From contig MFYT01000015.1 of assembly GCA_001789205.1 (NCBI GenBank), positions 29,866-93,865 of the forward strand: a stretch of 64,000 nucleotides of DNA. The letters are read 5' to 3'. A program made the translations under genes and the position numbers. The notes beneath the pieces were generated by a model. The model was not told where the DNA came from. It saw only the letters and a program-made list of their open reading frames with translations, and made no database searches. Of this stretch, positions 8,860 through 18,800 are shown one piece after another (position 1 is the stretch's first letter; each line of letters begins with the position of its first letter). The stretch is from Candidatus Raymondbacteria bacterium RIFOXYA2_FULL_49_16. GTDB lineage: Bacteria; Fibrobacterota; OXYB2-FULL-49-7; XYB2-FULL-49-35.

Positions 8860-9929
8860 AAACCTTAAAAGCCGTCTTTGTTGCGCTGGTTCTTGCTGCA
8901 ATGCTGGTTGCTTTGTATGTATCCGGAGTCAGGAATCTTGAAAAGCTGGGATTGGAGTTGTTCCACCAGGTGGTGACTAAAAATCTTGTCAAGGACCAGC
9001 AGGAATTGGCGGGTCTCACCCATTTCAGCCTGGGCCTGTACCGTCCGGAATTGCCATACCAGTTTGATAAGTTGTATATGATGCAGGAGAGTCTGGGTGT
9101 CAAGATGTCCATAGTATCATATTACCAGGCATGGGGCGACGGGCGGGAATTTGAATTCCAGGCAGACGTCAATGAGAACCTGGACAAGGGCGGTTTTGTC
9201 CCTCTGATAACTTGGGAGCCCTGGGTGTCTGCCTTCAAACAATACTCGGGTCAGAAACCTGATTCTTCCCTCGCCATCATCGCGCAAGGCGCCTTTGACG
9301 GGTATGTTCGCGCCTGGGCGCGCGCGGCTGTTGTGTATGGCAGGCCGTTTTTCCTCAGGATTGGCCACGAGATGTCCAATCCCTGGTATTCCTGGAGCGT
9401 GACCTATGGAAACAGCCCGGAAACATACAAGGCGTTCTGGAAGCGCGTGCACCGGATCTTCCGGGAGGAAGGTGCGCGCAATGTGGCGTTTGTATGGAAT
9501 CCCTATACTCCGCAGGACACTGCCTGTTATCCCGGGAACGACTATGTTGACTGGATAGGGCTCGATATATTCAACTTCGGCTCCTTGTCCGAAGAAGGTT
9601 TCTGGATGGATTTCTATACCGTGACCAAGATCCTCTACGACGCTGTAAAGGGATATGAAAAACCGATCATCGTTGCCGAGGCCGGGTGTGCGGCAAGCGG
9701 CGGTAACAAGAACAACTGGTACCGGGACATGTTTCATTCTCTGGCCGTAGGCAATTTCCCTGCCATTAAAGGCCTGGTGTTGTTTGACACGCCAATAGGT
9801 GTTACGCCGACAGGCATTCCGGTCGACCTGGGCATATCTTCGGACAGTACCGTGTACTCGGCGTTGGACAGGAAAAATATGGTGCAAAAACTGAATATCA
9901 CAACGAATAAAAAAGGAGAACTCCCATGA
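8856..9929 (+). CDS. Membrane-anchored glycoside hydrolase, GH26-like
   Basis: A 357-residue protein with one N-terminal membrane anchor or signal (residues about 5-25) and a TIM-barrel-like domain. RIGHEMSNPWYSW corresponds to the GH26 acid/base region (R-x-x-H-E-M), VAFVWNPYTP and YVDWIGLDIF are typical of the barrel strands, and IIVAEAGC carries the likely nucleophile glutamate. Family members cut beta-1,4 or mixed beta-glycans and mannans. Placed directly after the GT2 synthase with a 4-bp ATGA overlap, it is probably a polymer-trimming or quality-control hydrolase, as BcsZ is in cellulose systems. The ORF-track start at 8577 lies inside the GT2 gene; the ATG at 8856 is the natural one. 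Confidence 0.82.
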   Translation: MKTLKAVFVALVLAAMLVALYVSGVRNLEKLGLELFHQVVTKNLVKDQQELAGLTHFSLGLYRPELPYQFDKLYMMQESLGVKMSIVSYYQAWGDGREFEFQADVNENLDKGGFVPLITWEPWVSAFKQYSGQKPDSSLAIIAQGAFDGYVRAWARAAVVYGRPFFLRIGHEMSNPWYSWSVTYGNSPETYKAFWKRVHRIFREEGARNVAFVWNPYTPQDTACYPGNDYVDWIGLDIFNFGSLSEEGFWMDFYTVTKILYDAVKGYEKPIIVAEAGCAASGGNKNNWYRDMFHSLAVGNFPAIKGLVLFDTPIGVTPTGIPVDLGISSDSTVYSALDRKNMVQKLNITTNKKGELP

Positions 9930-11248
9930 TCAGGCTGGTTTTCATCATGCTGTGCTTCGTGCTGGCCCCGAATCCGGCCAGGGGCGATGAGGCGCTGGCC
10001 TCTGTCTCAACAGATACCTGGGGCATTGTTTCAGGAAATAAAATGGTATATATGGATTATCATTATGTAACCGCATCGACCTTCTGGTCCGAAGTGGCGG
10101 TGGTCGACATCCCCTCCAAACAGAAAACAGTGCTCTATCCAACGGACGGCAGATCATATCCATACTATCTGTCCTATGGATTCTCAGGAACCGATCTGGC
10201 GTATGTTCCGTATCTATCCTCGGGCGGGACCGGCGGGTATGCCGGAGGGGGCACGAGTTACCTGTACCATAAAAACATCTCTTCGGGGGTATCACGCCAG
10301 CTTATCACGAATTCATCCTGGAAAGAGATGGTCTGGGTTGGGGGCTCGATTGTGACGTGGATCGATTACCGGTTCTATGACCCTGCAACCATCGACAGCG
10401 TTAATTCGGAAATCTATTATTATAATCTGGGGTCCAGCCAGGAAATCCGCCTTACCAATTCTCATGCTTACCAGTCTCACCCCTGTACCGACGGCCAGAC
10501 CATCGCATGGATAGATTATACAGAATCGTACGGCAGGCTGTTCCTTCATACCATAGCCACTGCCGAGACCAGGGAGATCGCCGCGTATGCGGCACATAAG
10601 GATAATCCGCGACTCGACGGCGCGTATGTTGTCTGGGAAGACTACCGGAACGCAGGTACGGATCCGAAGAACGGCGACATATACTATTATAATACCAGTA
10701 CAAATACCACCCACGCGGCATGCACCGCACCAGGGTATCAGGGTAATATTTTCATTGACAGCAACCGGATCGTCTGGGAAGACTATCGGAATGCAGGGAG
10801 TACGGATCAGACAAACGCCGATATTTATAGTTATGATATTCCTGGCGGGAACGAGACTCCGCTTGTGGTTGCTCCAGGGTATCAGGCGCATCCTACGTTA
10901 GCCGGTGACACCTTGTGTTGGATGGACAACGCTGCCGGCCAGATGCGGCTGCTCATGAAGATACTGCCTCCCGTGACCACAGAACAAGCGAGATTTTCTT
11001 CCGGGAATTCCAATCCTACTCCGTACCTGTCAGGCAACAGCGGCGTATGGGTAGCAAACGCTCCGCGTTCACCATTAACAGTGCAGGTATATGATGTGAA
11101 TGGAAGAATTGTCGCACATTCTGAAAATAGCGGTTCTTTCGCGGGAAGTTCTGTCATGCCGCTCAACCAACGTCTTTCCGCAGGGGTTTATGTGCTGGTG
11201 CTGCGGACAAGTAAGGGAATGACCGCACACAAGGCGGTCGCATGGTAA
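9926..11248 (+). CDS. Secreted beta-propeller protein with a sorting-domain-like tail
   Basis: A 440-residue exported protein: a signal peptide (MIRLVFIMLCFVLAPNPARG), then six or so blade-like repeats with the pattern IVWxDYR or IAWIDY, each followed by an E-I-Y-Y-Y-N or D-I-Y-S-Y-D strand, as in TolB-type propellers. Two blades are nearly identical around VWEDYRNAG, a sign of recent repeat duplication. The C-terminus (VQVYDVNGRIVAH, LSAGVYVLVLRTSKG) resembles a T9SS sorting domain but lacks the PNP motif and ends in KAVAW. It overlaps the GH26-like gene by 4 bp. A surface role in binding or holding the polymer is inferred from context only. Confidence 0.72.
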   Translation: MIRLVFIMLCFVLAPNPARGDEALASVSTDTWGIVSGNKMVYMDYHYVTASTFWSEVAVVDIPSKQKTVLYPTDGRSYPYYLSYGFSGTDLAYVPYLSSGGTGGYAGGGTSYLYHKNISSGVSRQLITNSSWKEMVWVGGSIVTWIDYRFYDPATIDSVNSEIYYYNLGSSQEIRLTNSHAYQSHPCTDGQTIAWIDYTESYGRLFLHTIATAETREIAAYAAHKDNPRLDGAYVVWEDYRNAGTDPKNGDIYYYNTSTNTTHAACTAPGYQGNIFIDSNRIVWEDYRNAGSTDQTNADIYSYDIPGGNETPLVVAPGYQAHPTLAGDTLCWMDNAAGQMRLLMKILPPVTTEQARFSSGNSNPTPYLSGNSGVWVANAPRSPLTVQVYDVNGRIVAHSENSGSFAGSSVMPLNQRLSAGVYVLVLRTSKGMTAHKAVAW

Positions 11249-12456
11249 TTGTCCGGCAACCTGGCGCAATCCGTTTTCTGTTTATTTCATTGGCCTTGTC
11301 ATGGTTTTCCGCAGTGCCACATGCACTGATTGTTACCGGGAGCGGGGAATATGTTTTCGATGACTGGGGGTTTGGCAGGAAAGGGTTCTCCCTTTCAGCA
11401 GGCGATATCAGCCTCTCTACGGGTATATTGGAATGCAAAGCCATCCGGACGCTGTCGGAGATGCATGAAAAGGTCAATGGTGTAATGCCGTTTGATGATG
11501 AAACCGTGGAAGCGGAACTCTGCTACAGGTTCCGGCGCCCGGTCTTTTCCGCAAACCCGGACTTTGCGTTCGGCATGTGGACATCATCAGGTAAGGACCG
11601 TTCATTCCTGTCAGGATCCCTGCCAATGACCGTGCGCCTGTTCAACCAGCGCTTGTCGCTGATGGCATCAGCGGGCTTCCGTTCCGGTCCGGCTGACGAC
11701 AATCCTTTTACCGTGAGGATCGGCCTGAATAAGCGGACATTGGATTATGATCTAGGCATCGGGTTCAAAGGGTGGGAAGTCCACGCGGCAATCAGTGACA
11801 ATGAATATGCGTCCGTAAACAGGTCTGATTACAGGCCATTCCTTGTTGACACGAATTTCTTTTCTGTTTTCTATGAAGTACTCAATCCCGTGTTCAATTT
11901 CATCAACGCTGAGACCGATCCAATTCCCTCGAACCGGATAAGGCAGATATCGGGTTATTTTTTCGGCCCCATCCTGCCTGTTTTGTATGTAGGGGGATTG
12001 TATACAAGCAGGGATTCGCGCCATGACTTATATCTGCCGGTAGCCGATACCGGCAGCGGTGGCCTGGTCTATGCTTTTTTCCCATATATAACCCCGATTA
12101 AGGAAAAGGTTTTCAGCGCGATCCTTACTTTCGTAAAAACCTGGCAGGGTACCGATGCATTCCTTAATGAATTGGGTTCCAAGGTTTCTTTCCCGGTTTA
12201 TTCAAGCGGGTCCTACCGCGGGTATTATCTTGACCCGTCCGGCAACCTGCTCGCGGGATTCCAGGATTTTTATTATACGTATGAGGGCCTTGGGACAATG
12301 ACCTTTGACGGAACTATCGGTAAAATAATAAGCCGCGGTTTTTCAGTCACGGTAAAATATGCCTGGGTGAGTAGACCCTATATTGCTTACTGTTTTTTTT
12401 GCAATGATTCATATCAATATCATACAATAAGGCTTGAAGTGAAAAAACATTGGTGA
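11242..12456 (+). CDS. Probable outer-membrane beta-barrel protein, end of the polysaccharide operon
   Basis: A 404-residue exported protein of no named family. A signal peptide (about residues 10-29, ending ALI or nearby) precedes alternating hydrophobic-polar strands rich in Tyr, Phe and Gly (for example TVRIGLNKRTLDYDLGIGFKGWEVHAAI, SVTVKYAWVSRPYIAYCFF), and the last residues YHTIRLEVKKHW end in an aromatic, as barrel proteins often do. It overlaps the propeller gene by 7 bp. Together with the separate TPR protein it could supply the porin half of a split PgaA/BcsC-like exporter. This is inference; a soluble beta-rich surface protein remains possible. Confidence 0.6.
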   Translation: MVIVRQPGAIRFLFISLALSWFSAVPHALIVTGSGEYVFDDWGFGRKGFSLSAGDISLSTGILECKAIRTLSEMHEKVNGVMPFDDETVEAELCYRFRRPVFSANPDFAFGMWTSSGKDRSFLSGSLPMTVRLFNQRLSLMASAGFRSGPADDNPFTVRIGLNKRTLDYDLGIGFKGWEVHAAISDNEYASVNRSDYRPFLVDTNFFSVFYEVLNPVFNFINAETDPIPSNRIRQISGYFFGPILPVLYVGGLYTSRDSRHDLYLPVADTGSGGLVYAFFPYITPIKEKVFSAILTFVKTWQGTDAFLNELGSKVSFPVYSSGSYRGYYLDPSGNLLAGFQDFYYTYEGLGTMTFDGTIGKIISRGFSVTVKYAWVSRPYIAYCFFCNDSYQYHTIRLEVKKHW

Positions 12457-12466
12457 GAGGGCCACT

Positions 12467-12530
12467 GCTTAATTAAGTATAATATAATTGATACAAAGCG
12501 TTACGTATCAATCAATTAAGCTAAATTTTT
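12467..12530 (+). terminator. Candidate terminator of the polysaccharide operon
   Basis: Nested inverted repeats start 11 bp after the stop: outer arms GCTTAATT and AATTAAGC, inner arms ATTGATAC and GTATCAAT around a 10-nt loop. They are followed by TAAATTTTT. The stem is AT-rich, so it is weaker than a GC hairpin, but position and T-run fit. Confidence 0.5.
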
Positions 12531-12689
12531 CATACAAATAGTACGGGTACCTTTTCAGCGGTAATACATGTTTTGGCAGTGAAGTTGTTGATATATCATG
12601 CTATTATAGTCAAAACATAATAATTATTGTGAATTAACATGCTTTATTTCACATTAAAACATAGAAAAAATTTATAAACACGCTTTTAA

Positions 12690-12705
12690 TGTGAAAAACA
12701 TCACA
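12690..12705 (+). promoter_or_regulatory. Rex-box-like operator upstream of rex
   Basis: The 16-bp dyad TGTGA-AAAACA-TCACA fits the Rex operator pattern (TTGTGAA-N4-TTCACAA, i.e. TGTGA-N6-TCACA). It ends 6 bp before the -35 hexamer of the best promoter in this gap. A looser second pair, TTGTGAA (12627-12633) and TTCACA (12648-12653), lies just upstream. CRP/FNR-type sites share the TGTGA-N6-TCACA core, so Rex binding is inferred from the adjacent rex gene. Confidence 0.6.
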
Positions 12706-12711
12706 AATCTA

Positions 12712-12740
12712 TTGACACGTCACAGTATAAAATTTATATT
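12712..12740 (+). promoter_or_regulatory. Sigma-70-type promoter of the rex-hydrogenase operon
   Basis: TTGACA (12712-12717) and TATATT (12735-12740) are separated by exactly 17 bp, a near-consensus vegetative promoter. It starts transcripts near 12747, after the GTG at 12691, so the ORF-track start of rex cannot be the translated one. The Rex-like dyad lies directly upstream. Confidence 0.7.
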
Positions 12741-12780
12741 TACTATAGCTTTTGTGATAATTGGTGCAAGCGGGTGCCCA

Positions 12781-13422
12781 ATGCATACTAATAAAAATTG
12801 CATCCAGCGAATGTCGCGCTACCGGAATGCCCTCAACCGGTTCAAGGGATTGGGTTTTTCCAAGATTTTCTCCAATTACCTTGCCGATGCAGTTGGTTCC
12901 ACTTCTTCCCAGGTCCGCAAAGACTTTTCCCTTTTTGGCATTTACGGCAGCAAACGCGGCGGTTATTCCATTGATTGCCTCATTGAACAACTGAACGAGA
13001 TACTAGGAAAAAATGAGCTCCAGAAAGTGGTGCTGGCGGGTTTTGGCAACATGGGCGCGGCACTAGTCCGCTACAAAGGCTTTTCCAAGGAGGGGATCTC
13101 AATCCTGGCGGCCTTTGACATTGATCCTGCGAAATACAACAAGCGGATCAACAACATCGAAGTCCTGCCACTTGATAGACTACAGCCGTTTGTCCAGGAG
13201 CACCAGATTAAGATTGGCATCCTCGGGGTACCCGAGATAGCGGCGCAGCATGTGCTCGATCTTATGGTGGCCGCGGGCATACGCGGAGTGCTCAACTTCG
13301 CCCCAATCCAGCTCAAATGCCCGGCTGGCTGTGTGGTCAATAGCGTAACACTCGAACACGAATTGGAAAATGTCATCTATTTCGTCAATGCGAATGAAAA
13401 AACCGAAGGGGTGGCGGCATGA
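12781..13422 (+). CDS. rex: Redox-sensing transcriptional repressor Rex
   Basis: A 213-residue protein that senses the NADH/NAD+ ratio and represses fermentation and hydrogenase genes when NADH is low. The N-terminal winged helix is visible (RMSRYRNALNRFKGLGFSKIFSNYLADAVG, then SSQVRKDFSLFG, the recognition region), as is the Rossmann loop GFGNMGAAL, FDIDP and the late GVLNFAP segment conserved in Rex. I start at ATG 12781 because a strong promoter lies between it and the ORF-track GTG at 12691, and because this gives the usual Rex length; the extra 30 residues would be an odd hydrophobic tail. Its stop overlaps the kinase gene by 4 bp, so it heads the hydrogenase operon. Confidence 0.92.
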   Translation: MHTNKNCIQRMSRYRNALNRFKGLGFSKIFSNYLADAVGSTSSQVRKDFSLFGIYGSKRGGYSIDCLIEQLNEILGKNELQKVVLAGFGNMGAALVRYKGFSKEGISILAAFDIDPAKYNKRINNIEVLPLDRLQPFVQEHQIKIGILGVPEIAAQHVLDLMVAAGIRGVLNFAPIQLKCPAGCVVNSVTLEHELENVIYFVNANEKTEGVAA

Positions 13423-15269
13423 AAAACCGGTCGCTCCGCACCAACATACTCTTCTCCTTTCTCGCGGTCATCGCCATTCTTGGCCTTTTCAAAGTTTTTA
13501 TGGGTTACTATGTCATTAACCATTATGTCGTTGAAAGCGCCCAGACGCAGGTGAAAAACACCTTGTCCACGGCGCGTTCAGTGCTCAACGGCGAAATCGA
13601 GTCCATAGACCGGGCTTTTGCCCTTGTCTCTGTCGCGGGAAACATCGGCGAGATCAAGGAGATTATAGGTCTCGATTATCTGTATGTCACGGGCCAGGAC
13701 AAGTTCGATTCAGTGCAAAGCGAGATTGTACGTGAGGCCATAAAGGGCAACGCGACTGGCGGACTGCGCATTATAGGCGAAGCGGAACTGATCTCCATGA
13801 ATCATGCGCTTTTTGACCAATCGCGTATTACCCTCAAAAAAACGCCCCGCGCCCGGCCCACCGCTGATACGATACTCACCCGCGCCATGGCCATCGAATA
13901 CGCCAAGCCGTTTTTTAACAGCGCAGGACGGGTTGATCATGTGCTCTACGGCGGCAGAATAATCAACCGGTATTTCGGCCTGGTCGACCGCATCCACGAC
14001 ATTGTTTACGAAGACAAGACCTACCAGTCCAAACCCCTTGGAACGGTCACCATTTTTCTCAACGACATCCGCATTGCCACCAATGTGCTTACGCGAGAAG
14101 GCGACCGGGCCGTGGGAACCCGTGTTTCCGAGGTCGTGTACCGCAACGTGGTTGAGCAGGGAAAAACCTGGATCGACCGCGCCTTTGTTGTCACTGACTG
14201 GTACCTCACTTCGTACGAACCCCTGCGCGATATCCGGGGCGCTATCATCGGCATGCTCTACGTGGGCGTACTTGAAAAACCGTACACTGATATGCGTCGG
14301 AACTATTTCTTTATTGTGCTGTGCATTATCGCAGGAGCAACGCTTCTCGCCACCATTCTTTCCATTATTCTTTCGCGCGCCGTGTCCAGGCCCCTTATTG
14401 ACCTCGTCACGGCGACTGAACAGCTTTCGCAGGGAAAACTCGGGTGGCGCACCTCGGGCGCAACACGGGTGCGCGAGGTGACCCGGCTGCTGTCGGCCTT
14501 TGACACTATGGCGCAGCGCCTCAAGGAGCGCGACGACTCTTTACACGTGACCAACGAAAAGCTCGAAACACTAAACAAGAGCTATCTTGACCTCATTGGC
14601 ATGGTCGCCCACGAACTCAAAGGCATCCTCGCTTCCACGGTGCTTAACGCCTATTCGCTGCGCGACGGGTTTCTAGGCATGCTCAATTTCAAGCAGAAAA
14701 AGGCGCTCAATTCCATTGCGCGTAACCTCGACTATTTCGATGCCACGGTGAAGAATTTTCTGAACTTAAGCCGGATTGAAAAGGCGGAACTTTCTCTTTT
14801 TCCCGCTGAAGTCAAATTGAAAAACGATATTATTGACGCAGCGGTTGACGCCTTTGGACGGCAAGCGTACGATAAGGGCATGATCATCGATAACAGCGTT
14901 GATCCTGGCCTGGTCCTGACGGCCGACGCATCGCTGCTTCAGATAGTGGTCAACAACCTGGTGCTCAATGCGATAAAATACGGCATAAAGGACGGCCGCA
15001 TCGCCATTTCCTCGCGCGATCTGGGCGGTATGGCCGAGGTGACCGTGTACAATGACGGCAGGCCCCTTACCGGCGACGACAAAGAACGGCTTTTCAAACG
15101 GTTTTCCCGGCTTGCCGCAACACCCGAGGGCCGCAAGGTGCATGGTACAGGTATTGGGCTTTTTATTACAAAGGAAATTGTCGAGAAACACGGCGGCGCC
15201 ATTCGCGTGGAGGCTGGAGAAAAAGGAAATTCTTTTATTTTTACGGTAAAGAAGAACATACAGGCATAA
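13419..15269 (+). CDS. Membrane sensor histidine kinase with periplasmic Cache-type domain and HAMP
   Basis: A 616-residue kinase. A first membrane helix (about 10-32) and a second (about 292-315) frame a large periplasmic sensor of about 260 residues that looks like a Cache-type ligand pocket (TVTIFLNDIRIATNVL, GKTWIDRAFVVTDWYLTSYEPLRD, GMLYVGV). HAMP follows, then a dimerisation helix with the phosphoacceptor in MVAHELKG (His398) and an ATPase domain with the N box NNLVLNAIKYG and the G box GTGIGLFITKEIVEKHGG. It lies between rex and the first hydrogenase gene, overlapping rex by 4 bp. The lone receiver at the operon end (25301) is the natural partner. The signal is unknown. Confidence 0.88.
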   Translation: MKNRSLRTNILFSFLAVIAILGLFKVFMGYYVINHYVVESAQTQVKNTLSTARSVLNGEIESIDRAFALVSVAGNIGEIKEIIGLDYLYVTGQDKFDSVQSEIVREAIKGNATGGLRIIGEAELISMNHALFDQSRITLKKTPRARPTADTILTRAMAIEYAKPFFNSAGRVDHVLYGGRIINRYFGLVDRIHDIVYEDKTYQSKPLGTVTIFLNDIRIATNVLTREGDRAVGTRVSEVVYRNVVEQGKTWIDRAFVVTDWYLTSYEPLRDIRGAIIGMLYVGVLEKPYTDMRRNYFFIVLCIIAGATLLATILSIILSRAVSRPLIDLVTATEQLSQGKLGWRTSGATRVREVTRLLSAFDTMAQRLKERDDSLHVTNEKLETLNKSYLDLIGMVAHELKGILASTVLNAYSLRDGFLGMLNFKQKKALNSIARNLDYFDATVKNFLNLSRIEKAELSLFPAEVKLKNDIIDAAVDAFGRQAYDKGMIIDNSVDPGLVLTADASLLQIVVNNLVLNAIKYGIKDGRIAISSRDLGGMAEVTVYNDGRPLTGDDKERLFKRFSRLAATPEGRKVHGTGIGLFITKEIVEKHGGAIRVEAGEKGNSFIFTVKKNIQA

Positions 15270-15297
15270 TAATATACCATACAAAGGAGCGAAAGAC

Positions 15298-15846
15298 ATG
15301 AGCGACGTCAAGACCTGCGCATGCTGCGGGGAAGTGTCAGAGGAGCAGTTGCTGCTGCAACTCGACGATGTCCTTGCGCAAAACCGTTCAAAAGAAGGGG
15401 CGCTTATTCCGGTGTTGCAGATAGCCCAGACCATGTTTGGCTACCTGCCAAAAGCCGCACTGAAAAAGATCGCGCTCACGCTGGGCAAACCCTATAGCGA
15501 GGTGGCCGGTGTTGTGGGTTTTTATTCATTTTTTTCAACAATGCCGCGCGGCAAGCACCTGGTCCGCGTTTGCCTGGGCACGGCCTGTTATGTGCGCGGC
15601 GGCAAACAGGTTCTGGAATCGTTCCGCAAGCACCTGGGCATTGACGTGGGACAAACGACCGAGGACCGCATGTTTTCACTTGAAGTGGCGCGTTGTTTTG
15701 GCGCCTGCGGCCTTGCACCCGCTGTCATGATCGACGATGACATACACCAGCGGGTAAAGGCCGCGCGTGTGGGAGAAATTATTGACCAGTACCGCAAGGA
15801 AAAGAAACCGGCAAAGGTGAAGACCCAGAAGAAAGGGGGCAAATAA
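15298..15846 (+). CDS. NuoE/HydC-type [2Fe-2S] subunit of the first hydrogenase set
   Basis: A 182-residue thioredoxin-like ferredoxin of the 24-kDa complex I subunit family. The helical N-terminus contains LIPVLQIAQTMFGYLPK, then VVGFYSFFSTMPRGKH, and the cluster ligands are in VCLGTACYVRGG (C-x4-C) and ARCFGACGLAP (C-x3-C). In HydABC and Hnd hydrogenases this subunit binds a [2Fe-2S] cluster near the FMN of HydB. A second CxxC-like pair near the start (CACCGEVS) is unusual. The start has an AAAGGAG site. It ends in a Lys-rich tail that touches the next start (TAATG). Confidence 0.9.
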   Translation: MSDVKTCACCGEVSEEQLLLQLDDVLAQNRSKEGALIPVLQIAQTMFGYLPKAALKKIALTLGKPYSEVAGVVGFYSFFSTMPRGKHLVRVCLGTACYVRGGKQVLESFRKHLGIDVGQTTEDRMFSLEVARCFGACGLAPAVMIDDDIHQRVKAARVGEIIDQYRKEKKPAKVKTQKKGGK

Positions 15847-18800
15847 TGGCCGCTGTAAAACGCATCGCATCAGCAGCTGAACTCTCAGCGCTGCACGAAC
15901 GGGCCAGGGGAAGTGTTGCCCAGCGCACAACAGAAGGAGCAGTCCTGTCGGGGCCGATAAAACATTATGTTCTCGTATGTACCGGAGGCGGCTGTATTGC
16001 CTCGGGCGCGCTCGAATTTGAAAAAGAACTCAAAGAGCATGTTGCAAAGCTTGGTCTTGAAACTGAGGTCATGATTTTTAGGACCGGGTGCCTGGGTCCC
16101 TGCGCCGTGGGGCCGGTGGTTGTTGTGTATCCAGAGGCGGTATTCTATGAGAACCTGAAGCCCGAGGACGCGGCCGCTATCGCCAAGGAGCACCTGAAAA
16201 AAGGGAAGATCGTCGAACGGCTGGTGCACAAGAAATCCGCGAGCATGGCGCCTGTGCCGTATTTCAAAGACATTGAATTTTTAAACAAACAGACCAAAAT
16301 TGTGCTGCGCAACTGCGGAGTCATTGATCCCCTGTGCATCGACGATTACATTGCCCGGGACGGTTATCTGGCACTCGCAAAAGCGCTCACTGCCATGAAA
16401 CCCGAGGACGTGATCGACGTGGTAAAGAAGAGCGGCCTGCGCGGCAGGGGCGGCGCTGGTTTTCCCACCTGGATGAAATGGAGCCTGACCCGCAAAGCAG
16501 CAGGCGACGTGAAATATGTCCTGTGCAATGGCGACGAAGGCGACCCCGGCGCCTTCATGGACCGCAGCGTGCTTGAAGGCGACCCGCATAGCGTTATTGA
16601 GGCAATGGCCATTGGCGCCTATGCCGTGGGAGCAGCACAGGGTTTTGTGTATGTTCGTGCTGAATACCCGCTTGCAGTCGAACGCCTGGGAAAGGCGATA
16701 GATGCTGCGCGCGAATACGGGCTTCTGGGGAAAAATATTCTTGGGACAGGGTTCTCGTTTGATCTTGAGATCCGCATGGGCTCGGGCGCGTTTGTGTGCG
16801 GTGAGGAGACCGCGCTCATGACCTCCATCGAAGGCAACCGCGGTGAACCAAGGCCGCGTCCTCCATTCCCGGCAAACAAGGGGCTGTGGGGCAGGCCAAG
16901 CGTTCTCAATAATGTGGAAACATACGCGGCCATACCCGCAATCATGATGCGGGGCGCTGAATGGTACGCCTCATTTGGTACCGATAAAAGCAAAGGCACC
17001 AAGGTATTTGCCCTCGCAGGGGCCGTAAACAACACCGGCCTTGTTGAAATTCCCATTGGGACGCCGCTGGGTGAGATTATCTACGATATTGGCGGCGGCA
17101 TTCCGGACGGCAAAAAATTCAAGGCAGCTCAGATCGGCGGCCCTTCGGGCGGCTGCATACCGCGCCAGCATCTCAATGTGCCCGTGGACTACGAGTCGCT
17201 TGCCGAGCTTGGCGCCATCATGGGTTCGGGCGGCCTTATTGTCATGGACGAGGACACCTGCATGGTCGATGTTGCCCGTTATTTCCTTGATTTTGTGCAG
17301 GACGAATCGTGCGGCAAGTGCGTTCCGTGCCGCGTGGGCACCAAGCGTATGTTGGAAATCCTTGACCGCATCTGCGAGGGCAAGGGTGAAATGGCGGACA
17401 TTGACCGGCTTATTTCGCTGGGCACGCAAATCAAAGACTCGGCCCTGTGCGGTCTTGGGCAAACTGCGCCAAACCCGGTATTATCAACGATCCGGCATTT
17501 CAGGGACGAATATGTGGCCCATATCCGGGATAAAAAATGCCCGGCGGGAATCTGCCCGGCATTAGTCACCGCGCCCTGTACCAACGCCTGCCCTGCGGGC
17601 GTCTATGTACCCGGGTTTGTGTCGCTTATTGGCGAGAAGCGGTATAGCGAGGCGTTGCGCCTGCACCGGGAACGAAACCCGCTCGCGGCTGTGTGCGCCG
17701 CAGTCTGCTTCCACCCGTGCGAGGGCAAGTGCCGCAGGGCAAAACTCGACACGCCGCTTTCTATTCGCGCAATCAAGCGTTTTATGGTTGAGCAGGAGAA
17801 AAAACCAGTGCTTCCCGAAGTGCGCACCAATCCTGAATTTGCAAAGCGCAAAATAGCGATTATTGGCGCAGGCCCCTCGGGCCTTTCGTGCGCCTATTTC
17901 CTCGCGCGCATGGGATACCGCCCTGTTATTTTTGAGGCGGAGAAAGAGGCGGGAGGCATGCTGGTGCAGACCATTCCCGAGTACCGGCTTCCACGCGACA
18001 TATTGGCCAAAGAGGTGCGCATGATCCAGGGTATGGGCGTGCGTATTGAGACCGGATCGCGTCTTGGAAAGGACTTTACGCTCAAGGAACTGCGGAACAA
18101 GGGGTTTGAGGCTGTCTTTGTTGGCGTGGGTGCGCCCGCAGGGTCACAACTCGGCATACCGGGCGACAATGTTGCGGGTGTTGTTGACGCGCTCAAATTC
18201 TTACGCGAATACAATCTTACAGGCACAGCCAAGGTGGGAACGCGGGTCGCGGTCATTGGCGGCGGCAACGCGGCAATTGATGTTGCGCGCACTGCCGTGC
18301 GCCTGGGCGCTGAGACAGTCACCATTCTCTATCGCCGCACGCGTGAGGAGATGCCCGCATATCAGGAGGAGATCAACGAGGCCTTGCACGAAGGTGTGCG
18401 CATTGAGCTTCTTGCTGCGCCGCGCGAGATTGTGGTAAAGGATGGAAAGGCCGTTGGTGTGCGCTGTACCCACATGGAGCTGGGACCATTCGACGCCAGC
18501 GGCAGGCGAAGGCCGCAGGAAAAGGCCGGCGAGGAATTTGTCGTTGAAGCTGACATGGTAGTGCCTGCAATTGGTCAGTCGCTCAACGCAAAGGAGATGC
18601 TCGCAGACGCGGATGCGACTCTGACAAAGAACGGCTTTGTGGCAGCGGACCCGGTCACGGGCGCCACATCGGTTGACTGGCTCTTTGCCGGCGGCGACGC
18701 GGTCACTGGTCCAGCCTCGGTCATCGAGGCCATTGGCGCGGGCGAGCGCGCTGCGGTTGGCATGGACCGTTTGCTCACCGGGGAAGACCATTCGTTCTGG

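Noticed and set aside
12691-12780. Extended rex N-terminus from GTG 12691
   Set aside because: A strong promoter lies inside this stretch and the extra residues do not fit Rex proteins.
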